Translations under genes and position numbers: made by a program
Notes under the pieces: model-generated
Seen by the model: the letters and a program-made list of their open reading frames with translations, nothing else
The model's database searches: none
Told to the model about the DNA's origin: nothing
Part shown: one piece after another, positions 5,438 to 5,748 of the stretch
How the letters are laid out: every line of letters starts with the position of its first letter
Numbering within the stretch: position 1 is the stretch's first letter
DNA from: an uncultured Ruminococcus sp.
GTDB lineage: Bacteria; Bacillota; Clostridia; Oscillospirales; Ruminococcaceae
Assembly (NCBI GenBank): GCA_945876405.1
Contig: CAMCOJ010000152.1
Location: 1 to 5,748, forward strand
Length of the DNA stretch: 5,748 nucleotides
Direction: 5' to 3'

Positions 5438-5748
5438 ATGGACAGTATTCGTAAAAATAAACTGGCAATAACTCTGTTTATGTTACCTGCAGCGTTATTG
5501 TTCTTCGGCATAATTATTGTACCGATAATTATGTCGGTTATATACAGTTTTCAGGACTGGAATGGTATTACCGAACCTGAGTTTGTCGGACTGAAAAATT
5601 ACATAGAGCTTTTTACCAGCAAATCAGCTGGTTTTCCTAAAACAACATTTAACGCACTTCTTCTTGCAGTTCTTTCTGTTTTTATTCAGCTTCCACTTTC
5701 ACTTGGACTCGCTCTTCTGATATCAAGAGGGATAAAAGGTGAACGGTT
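5438..5748 (+). CDS. Sugar ABC transporter permease, N-terminal part (cut by window edge)
   Basis: The reading frame stays open to the window end, giving the first 103 residues of a MalF/UgpA-type permease of family 1 sugar importers. Residues 8-34 form the first membrane helix. They are followed by the typical SFQDWNGITEPEFVGLKNY stretch (35-53) and the start of the next membrane region, with helix residues from about 69 to 96 ending in ISRGIKG. The ATG at 5438 is the natural start for this family. Its ribosome site is poor: AAAGG at 5423-5427, ten bases upstream. That contrasts with the strong site of the binding-protein gene and fits lower permease synthesis. It would pair with a second permease (MalG/UgpE type) and a shared ATPase, expected downstream or elsewhere. 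The truncation comes from the window edge and is not a gene defect. Confidence 0.92.
   Translation, partial: MDSIRKNKLAITLFMLPAALLFFGIIIVPIIMSVIYSFQDWNGITEPEFVGLKNYIELFTSKSAGFPKTTFNALLLAVLSVFIQLPLSLGLALLISRGIKGER

Overview
The window looks like a piece of a low-GC Gram-positive chromosome. It has A+T-rich intergenic DNA, strong AGGAGG-type ribosome binding sites, TTGACA/TATAAT-like promoters and a lipoprotein-type sugar-binding protein. The presence of a DUF4317 protein and the overall protein style suggest a Clostridia member, most likely a Ruminococcus-like gut or rumen bacterium. That placement is an inference from style, since there is no marker gene here. Nothing marks a plasmid, phage, insertion sequence, CRISPR array, rRNA or tRNA.

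Layout. Bases 1-2757 hold a compact three-gene rightward operon: a DUF4317 protein of unknown role (78-1211), a dGTPase-like HD-domain phosphohydrolase (1237-2442) and an 86-residue unknown protein (2455-2715). It appears to start at a promoter whose -35 box is cut by the left window edge. It ends at a hairpin terminator (2719-2757) that probably works in both directions. Facing it on the minus strand is a lone TerD-family calcium-binding stress protein (2772-3353). That gene has a near-perfect housekeeping promoter (3452-3480) and a leader with a neat hairpin just before the Shine-Dalgarno. Divergent from terD is a 104-residue protein with one N-terminal membrane helix (3548-3862), which I cannot name.

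The right part (about 3943-5748) begins a carbohydrate ABC importer operon: a family-1 solute-binding lipoprotein (4033-5322), then a permease cut by the right edge (5438-5748). A perfect 13-bp inverted repeat without a U-tract sits between them. It probably lets the binding protein be made in excess over the membrane subunits. No ATPase, glycoside hydrolase or sugar regulator is visible here.

How they work together. The importer genes form one functional unit. The HD phosphohydrolase and its two unknown partners are a transcription unit by spacing, but their shared job is not evident. TerD and the small membrane protein stand alone. No intergenic stretch exceeds about 170 bases. I do not see clear evidence of a new multi-gene system. 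The most open questions are the DUF4317-HD-small protein operon, the structured terD leader and the uncharacterised membrane-anchored protein.
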